Origin: Enterobacteriaceae bacterium LSJC7
GTDB taxonomy: Bacteria; Pseudomonadota; Gammaproteobacteria; Enterobacterales; Enterobacteriaceae
Assembly (NCBI GenBank): GCA_000302695.1
Contig: AMFN01000002.1
Coordinates: 435,948-499,947, forward strand
Length of the DNA: 64,000 nt
Reading direction: 5' to 3'
Positions within the stretch are counted from its first letter, which is position 1. Every line of letters begins with the position of its first letter. Of this stretch, positions 37,348 through 45,880 are shown in pieces. The notes under the pieces were generated by a model. The model was not told where the DNA came from. It saw only the letters and a program-made list of their open reading frames with translations, and searched no databases. The position numbers were made by a program, and so were the translations under genes.

Positions 37348-37716
37348 ATGCATTCAGATTATGATGAACGCGTCTGTGTCGTGCGCGATAAATTCCGCAC
37401 GCTTGATATGGCGTTAATTGCCTCCTGTTTTACTGACGATGTGGAAGTGGCATATAACCAACTGGAAATTATTCGGGGCAAAGAGGCGCTGCTGTCGTTT
37501 CTTACGCCACGTTATCAGGTATTAGCCGATTACCAGTTAGATAAAAGAATTGTGCTTTCCCAGGGGAATACGGTGTGCGTTGAGGTGAGTGCGAGTTATC
37601 GCCATCGTGAAAACAATAAAGCATACCAGAGCCGAATTTTTGAGGTTTTAACCTTCAGGGGCGAGCTCATCTCGCGCTGGGATTATGTCGGTAATGCCGA
37701 AGAAATCGTGCAGTGA
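37348..37716 (+). CDS. SnoaL/NTF2-like protein
   Basis: 122 residues with the cone-shaped NTF2-like pattern: an N-terminal helix pair ending in CFTDDVEVAYNQLEIIRGKEALLSFL, then four beta strands (VCVEVSASYRH, QSRIFEVLTFRGELISRWDYVG). Members act as cyclases, isomerases, dehydratases or binding modules. No ribosome site is obvious before the ATG, and the DNA upstream is AT-rich, so expression may be low or the start may be internal. Precise role unknown. Confidence 0.8.
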   Translation: MHSDYDERVCVVRDKFRTLDMALIASCFTDDVEVAYNQLEIIRGKEALLSFLTPRYQVLADYQLDKRIVLSQGNTVCVEVSASYRHRENNKAYQSRIFEVLTFRGELISRWDYVGNAEEIVQ

Positions 37717-37739
37717 ATTTTTGAATTGAGGGAAAGGAA

Positions 37740-39077
37740 ATGTCTGTATCCATTGATAATGAAGCATTCAACAACGAGTTGTATGATGTGATTGGCATCG
37801 GCTTTGGCCCTGCCAATATTGCGCTTGCTATTGCGATGGAAGAATCACAATTTAACGGACGCTGTCTTTTCCTGGAACGAAATGCCAAAACGCAGTGGCA
37901 GCCACAAATGCTGTTGTCGGGAAGCGATATCCAGAATAACCCAGGGCGTGATTTAGTGACGCCCCGTAATCCCCGCAGTCGCTATACCTTTATCAATTTC
38001 TTATTCGAACATAACCGCTTGTTCGAACACCTCAACCTGGGGCTGGAGTTTCCTTTACGTCGCGAGTTTGCTGAGTATGTGCAATGGGTGGCCCATTTCT
38101 TCTCCCACCAGGTTGCCTACGGCCGCAGCGTAAAAAAACTGACGCTGATAACCCATAACAACGAAAAGTATTATCGCGTTGAAACAGATAATAACGCGGT
38201 GTACTTCGCGCGCTCGGTGGTGGTGGCACCGGGCCGCACGCCGATGATCCCAACGGTATTTGAAAAAGCCCATCCGTGGCATGTTTTTCATCTGACTCGC
38301 TATTTAACGTCGCTTCAACAGTTAAATGAGAAAAAACCGCTAACGCGCATTGCCGTTGTTGGGGGAAGTCAGAGCGCCGTGGAAATTATTCTGCACTTAC
38401 GCCAGAACTACCCGGATGCAGAAATTATTAACGTCCAGCGCGGTTATGGATTCCGGCTTAAAGACACCAGTCCCTTTAGCGACCATGTCTATTTCCCGGA
38501 GTTCGTTGATTACTATTTCAATGCCTCTGAGAGTGGCAAAAAACGCCTGAACCAGCATCTGCATTTCACAAATTACTCGGCTGCCGATAAGGATGTGATT
38601 CATCAGCTCTATGTGGGCATGTATGAAGATAAATTGCAGGGAAAAACGCCGGTGAAAATCTGGTCCTGTCAGGAAATCGTGCATTACAGCGAGGATGACA
38701 ACCACTGCCAGTTACAGATTCGGGAAGTGAACACCGGCGAGGAAAATACGCTGGAGAACATCGATGGCATTGTGCTGGCAACCGGGTTTCGTAATTTTGG
38801 TAATGGCGAAAATGATGAACTGTGCCCGCCATTGCTCACCGACCTTTATCCGCTGCTGGCGAAAAATAATGACGGCGGCTTTCTTAAGCTGGAGCGCGAT
38901 TACAGCCTTAAGGCGGCGAGCGCGCACGAACAGTTGCCCCCGTTATTTCTCAACGGGCTGTGTGAATCGTCACACGGTTACGGTGATGCGGGCTCTTTCA
39001 GCCTGCTGTCATTGCGCTCACAAGAAATTTTGCAGTCCCTGGAGCAACAGCTCTCTAAAAACGCGGCTCTGGCCTGA
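37740..39077 (+). CDS. L-ornithine/L-lysine-type N-monooxygenase
   Basis: 445 residues, SidA/IucD/PvdA class B flavin N-hydroxylase. FAD site GIGFGPANIALAIA (about 19-32), DLVTPRNPRSRYTFINFL in the substrate region, NADPH site VVGGSQSAVEIILHL (about 205-219), and the ATGFRN box near residue 345. These enzymes hydroxylate the terminal amine of ornithine, lysine or shorter diamines. In siderophores the hydroxylamine is acylated; in hydrazine pathways it is the electrophilic nitrogen for N-N bond formation. With the MetRS-like and cupin genes in the operon, the second use is more likely. The adjacent aminotransferase suggests diaminobutyrate as a possible substrate. Strong ribosome site GGAAAGGAA. 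Confidence 0.93.
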   Translation: MSVSIDNEAFNNELYDVIGIGFGPANIALAIAMEESQFNGRCLFLERNAKTQWQPQMLLSGSDIQNNPGRDLVTPRNPRSRYTFINFLFEHNRLFEHLNLGLEFPLRREFAEYVQWVAHFFSHQVAYGRSVKKLTLITHNNEKYYRVETDNNAVYFARSVVVAPGRTPMIPTVFEKAHPWHVFHLTRYLTSLQQLNEKKPLTRIAVVGGSQSAVEIILHLRQNYPDAEIINVQRGYGFRLKDTSPFSDHVYFPEFVDYYFNASESGKKRLNQHLHFTNYSAADKDVIHQLYVGMYEDKLQGKTPVKIWSCQEIVHYSEDDNHCQLQIREVNTGEENTLENIDGIVLATGFRNFGNGENDELCPPLLTDLYPLLAKNNDGGFLKLERDYSLKAASAHEQLPPLFLNGLCESSHGYGDAGSFSLLSLRSQEILQSLEQQLSKNAALA

Positions 39078-39097
39078 ACCCATAAAGAGGAATTGCT

Positions 39098-40429
39098 ATG
39101 ACGGTATCTGAAAACAACCTGGCGCTTAACCTCTTTTGCGAGTATGAGTCGTCGGCCAGAAGCTATTGCCGTAATTTCCCGGCGGTATTTCACCGCGCGT
39201 CAGGCTGCTATCTCTACGATCAGCATGACAACGCCTGGCTCGATTTTCTCAGCTGTGCGGGGGCGGTCAATTATGGTCATAACCCGGCGACCCTGAAAGA
39301 GGCGTTGATCGCCTACCTGGCGGCAGATGGCATCCAGGCGGCTCTGGATATGCACTCCGTTGCCAAAGCGGAATTTATCACGGCATTTAACACCATCATT
39401 TTGCAACCGCGTAAGCTGGATTACAAAATGCAGTTCACGTCGCCGACCGGCACCAGCGTGGTGGAGTCCGCAATCAAACTGGCGCGCAAAGTGAAAGGCC
39501 GCACCAACGTGGTGGCGTTTACCAACGGCTTTCACGGCATGTCGAATACCGCGCTGGGGCTGACGGGCAACCGCGACAACCGGCAGAGCGCGGTTGACTC
39601 ACATGTATTCCGGCTGCCCTATGACGGCTATCTCGACGGGCTGGACACCATTGCCTATTTCGAAAAGCTGCTAACGGATAACAGTTCAGGCATGGATATT
39701 CCTGCCGCCGTGATTCTGGAAACGGTACAGGGTGAAGGTGGCATTAATGTGGCATCAAAAGCCTGGTTGCAGCGTTTGCACACGCTGTTACAGCGCCACG
39801 ATATCCTGCTCATTATTGATGATATTCAGGCCGGATGCGGGCGTACTGGCCACTTCTTCAGTTTTGAATTTGCCGGTATTCAACCAGATATGGTGTGCCT
39901 GTCTAAATCCCTGAGCGGCTATGGTCTGCCTTTCTCGCTCCTGCTGTTTAAACCGCAGTGGGACCAGTGGAACCCCGGTGAGGATAACGGTACCTTTCGC
40001 GGCAATACCTCGGCCTTTGTGACCGCCAAAGCAGCGCTGGAACACTACTGGCGTGACGACAGCCTTAGTCAGCACATCTTCCGCCAGGAGCAGGTGGTTC
40101 AGCAGTGGTTTGAAGAGATAAAGCTGCGTTTTCCCCATTTCATCAAAGCGACTCGCGGTCGCGGCCTGTTTCAGGGCATTGAGCTTTATTCACCCGAACT
40201 GGCTAAGAAAATCACCCAGCATTGCTTTGCCGAGAAGATGATTGTTGAGCGCGCAGGCGATCGCGATCAGGTCATTAAAATCATGCCGTCACTGACCATC
40301 CCGCAGGACACACTGCTGGCTGGCTTAATGATTCTGGAGCGGGCAATGGGTGTGTGCTTTGGCGAAGCGCAGGCAACCTCTGCGGCGGTAGCTCAGGATG
40401 TGCTGTGCCACACGGGAGATGTGCCATGA
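39098..40429 (+). CDS. Class III aminotransferase, diaminobutyrate-2-oxoglutarate (EctB/DAT) type
   Basis: 443 residues, PLP-dependent fold I. LDFLSCAGAVNYGHNP, FTSPTGTSVVESAIKLAR and ETVQGEGGINVAS are characteristic of diaminobutyrate aminotransferases. Asp in LLIIDDIQAGCGRTG contacts the pyridine nitrogen and Lys270 in LSKSLSG is the Schiff-base lysine. It would make L-2,4-diaminobutyrate from aspartate semialdehyde and glutamate, giving the pathway either a building block or the diamine that the preceding enzyme hydroxylates. A ribosome site AAAGAGGAA precedes the ATG, 20 bases after the monooxygenase. Overlaps the next gene by ATGA. Confidence 0.93.
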   Translation: MTVSENNLALNLFCEYESSARSYCRNFPAVFHRASGCYLYDQHDNAWLDFLSCAGAVNYGHNPATLKEALIAYLAADGIQAALDMHSVAKAEFITAFNTIILQPRKLDYKMQFTSPTGTSVVESAIKLARKVKGRTNVVAFTNGFHGMSNTALGLTGNRDNRQSAVDSHVFRLPYDGYLDGLDTIAYFEKLLTDNSSGMDIPAAVILETVQGEGGINVASKAWLQRLHTLLQRHDILLIIDDIQAGCGRTGHFFSFEFAGIQPDMVCLSKSLSGYGLPFSLLLFKPQWDQWNPGEDNGTFRGNTSAFVTAKAALEHYWRDDSLSQHIFRQEQVVQQWFEEIKLRFPHFIKATRGRGLFQGIELYSPELAKKITQHCFAEKMIVERAGDRDQVIKIMPSLTIPQDTLLAGLMILERAMGVCFGEAQATSAAVAQDVLCHTGDVP

Positions 40430-41664
40430 CCTACGATGTGGTGATTGTGGGGGGCAGCGCCAGCGGTGCTGCCTGTAGCATTTTGTTAGCGAAGCTGGGA
40501 CTGCGGGTCAGGGTCATTGAAAAACAGCCTTCTGCGTCAGCCTATAAAAAGCTGTGTACCCACTTTATTCAGCCTTCCGCGGTGCCGGTATTAAGCCTGC
40601 TGGGAATGCCTCATTTAACGCACGCTACTCACAGTGTGCGCACCCGGGCTACTTTTATCACGCCTGCGGGAGTTATCGATCCTGACGGGTTTTACGGCGC
40701 ACAGCAAGACCAGTACGCACTCAATCTGGAGCGCTCAGTGCTCGACCCGGCTTTGCGTCAGCAGGCGCAGGCATGCGGTGTAGAAATCGGTTACGCGCAG
40801 AGTGTCACGCAGGTGCAACGCTGCGCGCAAGGTTGGAGGGTGACCGTTGAAAGTGACGAGCAGACGTTCAACATTGAAGGGCGCTTGCTGGTGGCGGCAG
40901 ACGGCAGAATGTCCTCGCTGGCGCGTTTGCTCGGTAACGTGCAGCAGAGTTTTGAGAATCAACGCGCGACGTTTTTTGCCTATTGCAGCGGCATTGAGGC
41001 GCCCGCCGATAACCGCTCGCTTTTCGCGCACCATGAAAACGGGATGGCGTTTTTATATCCGTTAATCAATGGCCGCACCCTGTTGTCTGCTTACATCAGT
41101 AAAGAGGCTGCGGCGCAATGGCATGCGCAGGACGCCAGGCGCAGCCTGGTGGCGTTTTTTGCCGCAATTGCAGACATGCCTGCGATGGATAACGTGGTCT
41201 TCGAAACACCGGTCAGGGGGTACCAGGATTACCCTAATCTCACGCGCCAGCCTGTCTGCCAGGACGTGGCGTTTATTGGCGATGCGGTGCAGTCACTGGA
41301 TCCAATGAGCGGAGTGGGGTGCAGTTTTGCGCTGCAAACCGCCGCCATGCTGGGGCAGGCGGTGCAGGCGACAATGCAACAAGGCGTTATCAATGTGTCG
41401 CAGGCGCTTGCGAACTATCAGCGCCAGTTTAATGACTATTTCCCTTTTCATGCCCGCGGCATTATCGCAGATGCACTGATAGCAAAAGACGAGGAAGGCC
41501 ATAAATCGACCTTCCAGACCATACTTAACGACCCCGAATTACAGCGCCAGTATCGTGACTTGACGGGGCGTTTAATCTCGCCCGCGGCTTTTCAGAATAA
41601 ATTTTTGGTCAGCAAAATTCGACAAACGGCGTTTGAACGTAAGGTGCTGGCAAAACAACAATAA
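40426..41664 (+). CDS. FAD-dependent oxidoreductase, geranylgeranyl-reductase/hydroxylase group
   Basis: 412 residues. Flavin-binding start YDVVIVGGSASGAACSILLA (about 3-22) and the second FAD motif GDAVQSLDPMSGVGCSFALQ (about 285-304) place it with the group 'PHBH/geranylgeranyl reductase/halogenase'. The halogenase motif WxWxIP is not present, so it is probably not a halogenase. A plausible task is oxidation of the hydrazine (to hydrazone or diazo) or hydroxylation of an intermediate; this is inference. The ATG overlaps the aminotransferase stop, and the gene ends the coupled block. Confidence 0.88.
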   Translation: MTYDVVIVGGSASGAACSILLAKLGLRVRVIEKQPSASAYKKLCTHFIQPSAVPVLSLLGMPHLTHATHSVRTRATFITPAGVIDPDGFYGAQQDQYALNLERSVLDPALRQQAQACGVEIGYAQSVTQVQRCAQGWRVTVESDEQTFNIEGRLLVAADGRMSSLARLLGNVQQSFENQRATFFAYCSGIEAPADNRSLFAHHENGMAFLYPLINGRTLLSAYISKEAAAQWHAQDARRSLVAFFAAIADMPAMDNVVFETPVRGYQDYPNLTRQPVCQDVAFIGDAVQSLDPMSGVGCSFALQTAAMLGQAVQATMQQGVINVSQALANYQRQFNDYFPFHARGIIADALIAKDEEGHKSTFQTILNDPELQRQYRDLTGRLISPAAFQNKFLVSKIRQTAFERKVLAKQQ

Positions 41665-41830
41665 CGTCGTGCGTTTAATCATGGTGTGACAGGGGATGAC
41701 GAGGCGTGGAGCGCACCGATTATGAGTGCACGGCGGGTTCGTCAGACAAAACGGTTGATTATGGCGCTGAGAAATAGCATGGCCTCGCCGCTGTATTCAT
41801 ATTTATGGTGTTATGAAAGAGAGTGTTGAT

Positions 41831-42790
41831 ATGAATTCTGGAAAGCTACTTGCGCCTTTTTCTATTTTTATGTACTGCATCTGTACTGCGCTTTCTGCGG
41901 TATGGATTTCGTTCTCGTTTACCGGTGTCAGCGGTTTTGTGGTGACGTTCTTCTCACTGTTTGTGGCATTTTGTGTCTTCGTTTTTTTGCAAAAAAGGTC
42001 CGGGGGGCCAGTTTTTAAACTCACCCGCGTCTTTTTTGGTGAAATGTTGATATTAAACGTATTAACGCTGACCAGCTGGTTATTTGCCTTCCTTTCACTG
42101 TACAAAATTGAACCCTCGATTGAGTGTGCGGTGTTCCAGGGCTCATTGCCCATTGGCGTGCTGCTGTGTGAACTGTTTGCCGGACGAGTCAGCGTGTTCA
42201 GTAAGCGGGCGCTGGGGATTTTCCTGATTGCCATTAACCTGGCAGCCCTGGTGATTTTCCGCTTTTACACTGCCGAAGGGGTGTTCCACTTTACCGCCGA
42301 AGAGTTACGGCTTGGCGTTTTCCTGGCGGTTACCGGGGGACTCACTGCGGGGATTTATGTTTTCCGCTCGGCAAAGCTGTACGACTATGGTGCCAGTACG
42401 CTCGAAATCCTGTGCAACCGCTTTTTCCTGCTGTTAATCGTTACCGGTGCCATTAGCGCAAGTGAGCTGGTCGGCATTACTACCATGGATTCGTTTATGC
42501 TGCTCAAACTGCTGCTGCTGGCGTTTATCTCGGTGGTTATTCCGGTCTTTGCATTGCAATATTCGGTTCAGAAACTGGGGGCGCCCAGGGTATCAATCAT
42601 TACGCCTTTTATTCCCGCCATTGCACTGACTATCGAAATGTTCACTAAAGGCTGGCCGTCATTCTGGGTGCCGCTGTTTATTGTCACCACCTGCTTGTCT
42701 ATTTTGCTGGCTAATTTCTGGATGCGCAAAAAGAAAGCGCCTGACATCGCACCTGCCACCAACGCTGAATATTCCGCCAGCAAAGTGTAA
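41831..42790 (+). CDS. DMT-superfamily (EamA-like) transporter
   Basis: About 319 residues with ten hydrophobic segments and a charged C-terminal tail (MRKKKAPD). Two EamA-type halves are visible. GEMLILNVLTLTSWLFAFLS and KLGAPRVSIITPFIPAIALT correspond to the conserved ends. As the only transporter in the cluster it is the likely exporter of the product. An in-frame ATG at 41813 is an alternative start, but GAAAGAGAG sits at proper distance from 41831. A 166-base gap without a gene separates it from the flavoenzyme, so it may have its own promoter. Confidence 0.88.
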   Translation: MNSGKLLAPFSIFMYCICTALSAVWISFSFTGVSGFVVTFFSLFVAFCVFVFLQKRSGGPVFKLTRVFFGEMLILNVLTLTSWLFAFLSLYKIEPSIECAVFQGSLPIGVLLCELFAGRVSVFSKRALGIFLIAINLAALVIFRFYTAEGVFHFTAEELRLGVFLAVTGGLTAGIYVFRSAKLYDYGASTLEILCNRFFLLLIVTGAISASELVGITTMDSFMLLKLLLLAFISVVIPVFALQYSVQKLGAPRVSIITPFIPAIALTIEMFTKGWPSFWVPLFIVTTCLSILLANFWMRKKKAPDIAPATNAEYSASKV

Positions 42791-42802
42791 TGCCTTCACG
42801 CC

Positions 42803-42830
42803 CACTTGCCCGCTAACCGGCGGGCAAGTG
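42803..42830. repeat. Hairpin between the exporter and BtrH-like genes
   Basis: An 11-bp perfect stem CACTTGCCCGC / GCGGGCAAGTG with loop TAACCG, 13 bases after the exporter stop. No T-run follows, so termination would be inefficient; it may reduce read-through into the last gene. Confidence 0.6.
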
Positions 42831-42887
42831 CTGAGTCTGGCAGCATACTGTTATGACTCAACGGAGATAACTTCATCAGGAGCGCAC

Positions 42888-43805
42888 ATGACTGAGTTTG
42901 ACTATGAACGCGATGTCTACAACCGAAATTTTCTCAACTGTTCCCAACGCCAGGGCATTGTTGCGTTAGCGTCTCTGGGCTATAAAACGGCGAATCTGTT
43001 TTATAACGCGCAGATCAGTACTGACGTTATCAGAGAACAAATCTTTCTCAACAAAATACCGCGTTATGATTTTCTTTATGACGGCCTGCAACGCGACGAT
43101 TATTTGCATATCGGGGTGAAATTCTCCGAAATTAAATACCATCGTTTTGAAGACATTATTGACACTCTGGTAGAGTGTATTAACCGGGACTCATTTGTGC
43201 TGGTTTCCTGCGATGTTTTCTTAGTGCCTCATCGACCTGAGTTTTATTATAAAAAACACATTAACCACTTTGTGACGTTACTTGCTTATGATGCGCAAAC
43301 TGAGCAGTGGCAGGCGATTGATGATGTTTCTTCCGGGCATCTGGCAAAGTTTACCTTCACCACTGAATATCTGTGCGAAATTTGTAATGCCTCAAAAGAA
43401 AAGGTCATCCGGGTATTTGAAAAACTGTCGGGTGAAAATCATGAGGCGACAGGTGCGGCTGTGGACTCACGCTTTGCACAAAGCCGGGCAGCGCGCTGCG
43501 ATAATTTCCTTATCCTCGGCGATATTGCAGCAATGGAAAATGACAAATCCAGCATGGAAAGTATGGCGAATGTGTTTGCCATCATCATGGGCTCCCGACT
43601 CTGTTTTGCAAAATTTTTGCAGCAATATCCTGCTTTCACTGAGGCAGAAAAACTCAGCCAGGCTATTGCTTCAGAGGCGAGAGCGCTGCGCGATATGCTG
43701 AATATCTATGCGGCGACCGGCAGCGTTAAGCGTGAGAGCCTGCTGCACAAAGTAGAAAACCTTGTGGGAATGGAGAAAAGGCTTTCCGCGTTGCTTGAAG
43801 GCTAA
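42888..43805 (+). CDS. BtrH-N-like papain-fold protein, candidate acyltransferase
   Basis: 305 residues. The first 200 residues resemble the N-terminal domain of the butirosin acyltransferase BtrH. A near-N-terminal Cys18 in NCSQRQGIVALASLGYK sits at the start of a helix; VLVSCDVFLVPHRPEFYYK leads into His in INHFVTLLAYD and Asp in AIDDVSSGHLAKF, giving a Cys-His-Asp arrangement. BtrH moves an acyl group from a carrier protein to an amine, so here it could transfer the finished acyl group from the carrier-cupin protein to an acceptor. The C-terminal 100 residues are helical. Ribosome site AGGAG precedes the ATG. This is the last gene of the cluster. Confidence 0.75.
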   Translation: MTEFDYERDVYNRNFLNCSQRQGIVALASLGYKTANLFYNAQISTDVIREQIFLNKIPRYDFLYDGLQRDDYLHIGVKFSEIKYHRFEDIIDTLVECINRDSFVLVSCDVFLVPHRPEFYYKKHINHFVTLLAYDAQTEQWQAIDDVSSGHLAKFTFTTEYLCEICNASKEKVIRVFEKLSGENHEATGAAVDSRFAQSRAARCDNFLILGDIAAMENDKSSMESMANVFAIIMGSRLCFAKFLQQYPAFTEAEKLSQAIASEARALRDMLNIYAATGSVKRESLLHKVENLVGMEKRLSALLEG

Positions 43806-44065
43806 CGCTCTTTGCTGGGTAGGGCGCGATGGGCTTCTGTACAGGTTTCCATCGCGTGACGGGAAGGCCGGGGCGCACGAAGAACGGCTGCGAAAATAGG
43901 GGGGCGTAAGGCTTTCTGGCGTACAGCGTATGTAGCTTGCGCAAGGCGGTTAACATTGCTGGCAACAACGTGGCGCGCAAAATTCACGCCGCCCATGGGT
44001 TAACGCCGTCAGGCTAAAAGGGAGCGCGCGCGATATTGCGCCGCTCCCCGCCACAACATGCGGCG

Positions 44066-45181
44066 TTAACCTTCACCATTCGGGTGATTTTTACCTTCCT
44101 CAATAAACTCCTCGTCAATCTCATCCGTGTTGCCTTCATGATCTCTGCCTGACAGCAGGTTCCAGCAGGAGATAAACAGTGCCGCAATCAGCGGGCCGAT
44201 GACAAAGCCGTTCACGCCATAGATTTCCATGCCGCCAAGGGTTGTTATCAGAACCAGGTAGTCAGGCATTTTGGTGTCTTTGCCCACCAGCAGAGGGCGC
44301 AGAATGTTATCCACCAGCCCGACCACAATGACAAAGAAACCCACCAAAAAAAGTCCCTGCCACAGTTGCTGTGTGGCAAACAGGAAGATTGCGGCCGGCA
44401 CCCAGATAATGGCGGAGCCAACAGCAGGCACCAGCGACAAAAACGCCATCAGCGCGCCCCACAACATGCTGCCTTCAATGCCAACAACATAAAACGCGAT
44501 ACCGCCCAGCAGCCCCTGAACCAGGGCGACAACGACCGTGCCTTTTACCGTGGCGCGGGACACGGCGGCAAATTTAGCGAACAGGTGGTGTTTTACAAAG
44601 CCGGTCAGCGGCAGTGACTCCATCACCAGGCGCACCAGATAAGGGCCGTCTTTGAGCAAAAAGAACAGCAGATAAAGCATGATGCCAAAGCTTACCGTAA
44701 AGCCGAACGTACCTTTACCAATCAGAAACGCGCTACCGGCAAGGTATTGACCGCCTTTTAGCGCAACGGCGGACAGCTGTCTCTGAATTTGCGCGGCGCT
44801 GTCCAGGTTATGCTCAGCCAGAAGTTGTTTCGCCCAGCCGGGAAGGTGGTTAATGAGGTTTGCTACTACCACCGGGAACTGGGTGTCATTGTGCTGTAGC
44901 TTGCTGTAGACAAGGTTAATTTCAAATGCCAGCGAGGAGAGAATGAGGGCCAGAGGCGTGAACACAATCAGACAGATGATAACCACGGTCAGCAGCGACG
45001 CCAGCCCGTTGCGCTCGCCCATGCGCGCCCGGAGTTTGTTTTTTAGCGGATGGAAAATCACAGCCAGAATAGCCGCCCATAAAATGGCCGAGTACCAGGG
45101 GGCCAGGATGTTAAAAAAAGCCAGTGAAACGATAACGACAATCAGTATGAAAAAAAACTTCGTCAGACCTTTGATTTGCAT
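44066..45181 (-). CDS. AI-2E family transporter (permease)
   Basis: 371 residues, UPF0118/AI-2E exporter family. Eight hydrophobic segments: two near 10-45, one near 60-85, then a soluble insert (about 90-150), and five from 150 to 345, including GLVDNILRPLLVGKDTKMPDYL and GFVIGPLIAALFISCW, which are family hallmarks. It differs clearly from E. coli YdiK, so I give no symbol. Substrates in the family range from autoinducer-2 to ions. It ends with an acidic tail. The 260-base gap between the cluster and its stop holds only a GC-rich hairpin (44020-44052). Confidence 0.88.
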   Translation of the reverse strand: MQIKGLTKFFFILIVVIVSLAFFNILAPWYSAILWAAILAVIFHPLKNKLRARMGERNGLASLLTVVIICLIVFTPLALILSSLAFEINLVYSKLQHNDTQFPVVVANLINHLPGWAKQLLAEHNLDSAAQIQRQLSAVALKGGQYLAGSAFLIGKGTFGFTVSFGIMLYLLFFLLKDGPYLVRLVMESLPLTGFVKHHLFAKFAAVSRATVKGTVVVALVQGLLGGIAFYVVGIEGSMLWGALMAFLSLVPAVGSAIIWVPAAIFLFATQQLWQGLFLVGFFVIVVGLVDNILRPLLVGKDTKMPDYLVLITTLGGMEIYGVNGFVIGPLIAALFISCWNLLSGRDHEGNTDEIDEEFIEEGKNHPNGEG

Positions 45182-45471
45182 ATTGTAGCGTTCTCTGCAT
45201 CAGTTGCGTAATGTGAAATATAGAACCTTTTACGTATTTTATCCTTGTTGGCTGCGGCGATAACGCAGGCAGGTATTACAATATGTAAGCGGCAACCGTT
45301 TTAGTCAGTAGACAATATATCTTGATGGTTATTAATTATACTGATGTGAATTATCTGGCGGTGGCTTATTTCCCGCTGCAGGTCATTTACAGTTTATTCT
45401 TAACGCCTGGCGTAGCGTGATGTGTCATTATTAATACCGATAACAACATATCTATGCCATATGAGGGAACT
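45182..45471. other. Divergent promoter region between the AI-2E permease and an exported protein
   Basis: 290 AT-rich bases with no supported gene. It must hold promoters for both flanking genes; I did not find a convincing operator. Confidence 0.4.
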
Positions 45472-45864
45472 ATGAAAAAAACAATTATCGCATTGTCTGC
45501 CCTGCTGATTGCTGCTCCGGTTTTTGCCGCAACGACCACGCATGCCAGTGACGAAACAGTCGCCCAGGCGCGCGAAGGTGCTGATACCGCCAAAGAAAAA
45601 CTGCACCAGGAGCAGAACCGTGGCAAAGAGCTAAAACTTAAATCCGAACATGCTGCACAAGGCAAGAGTGATGACCTGAGCAGTAAGGTGAGCGAAGGCT
45701 CCCAGAAAACCTGGAATAAAACCAAAGAAGGTTCTGAGAAGGCCTGGGATAAAACAAAGCAGGGTTCTGAAAAGGCCTGGAATGCGACAAAAGAAGAGTC
45801 CGGGAAAGCCTGGGATAGCACCAAACAGGGTGCTCAGGACCTGAAGACGAAAGTGACCGAGTAA
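45472..45864 (+). CDS. Small exported protein with amphipathic 11-residue repeats
   Basis: 130 residues. Signal peptide MKKTIIALSALLIAAPVFA, so the mature part is periplasmic. The mature protein is almost all Lys, Glu, Ser, Ala and Gln, and from about residue 76 it repeats the unit [T/S]K.GS.KAW.K four to five times (SQKTWNKTKEG, SEKAWDKTKQG, SEKAWNATKEE, SGKAWDSTKQG). Eleven-residue repeats like this form long amphipathic helices seen in LEA-like stress proteins and lipid-binding proteins. Function unknown; a desiccation or envelope-stress role is a guess. Ribosome site GAGGGAA sets the start. Confidence 0.85.
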   Translation: MKKTIIALSALLIAAPVFAATTTHASDETVAQAREGADTAKEKLHQEQNRGKELKLKSEHAAQGKSDDLSSKVSEGSQKTWNKTKEGSEKAWDKTKQGSEKAWNATKEESGKAWDSTKQGAQDLKTKVTE

Positions 45865-45880
45865 ATTCACACTGCTGTGC

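Noticed and set aside
37740-40429. A hydroxamate siderophore locus
   Set aside because: N-hydroxylase, GNAT and diaminobutyrate aminotransferase fit a siderophore, but there is no IucA/IucC-type synthetase, no modular NRPS, no TonB receptor and no Fur box, while MetRS-like, cupin and DAO genes point to N-N chemistry.
43806-44065. Right-hand attachment repeat of serT
   Set aside because: I looked for the serT 3' end after the cluster and found none; the interval holds only a GC-rich hairpin near 44020-44052.
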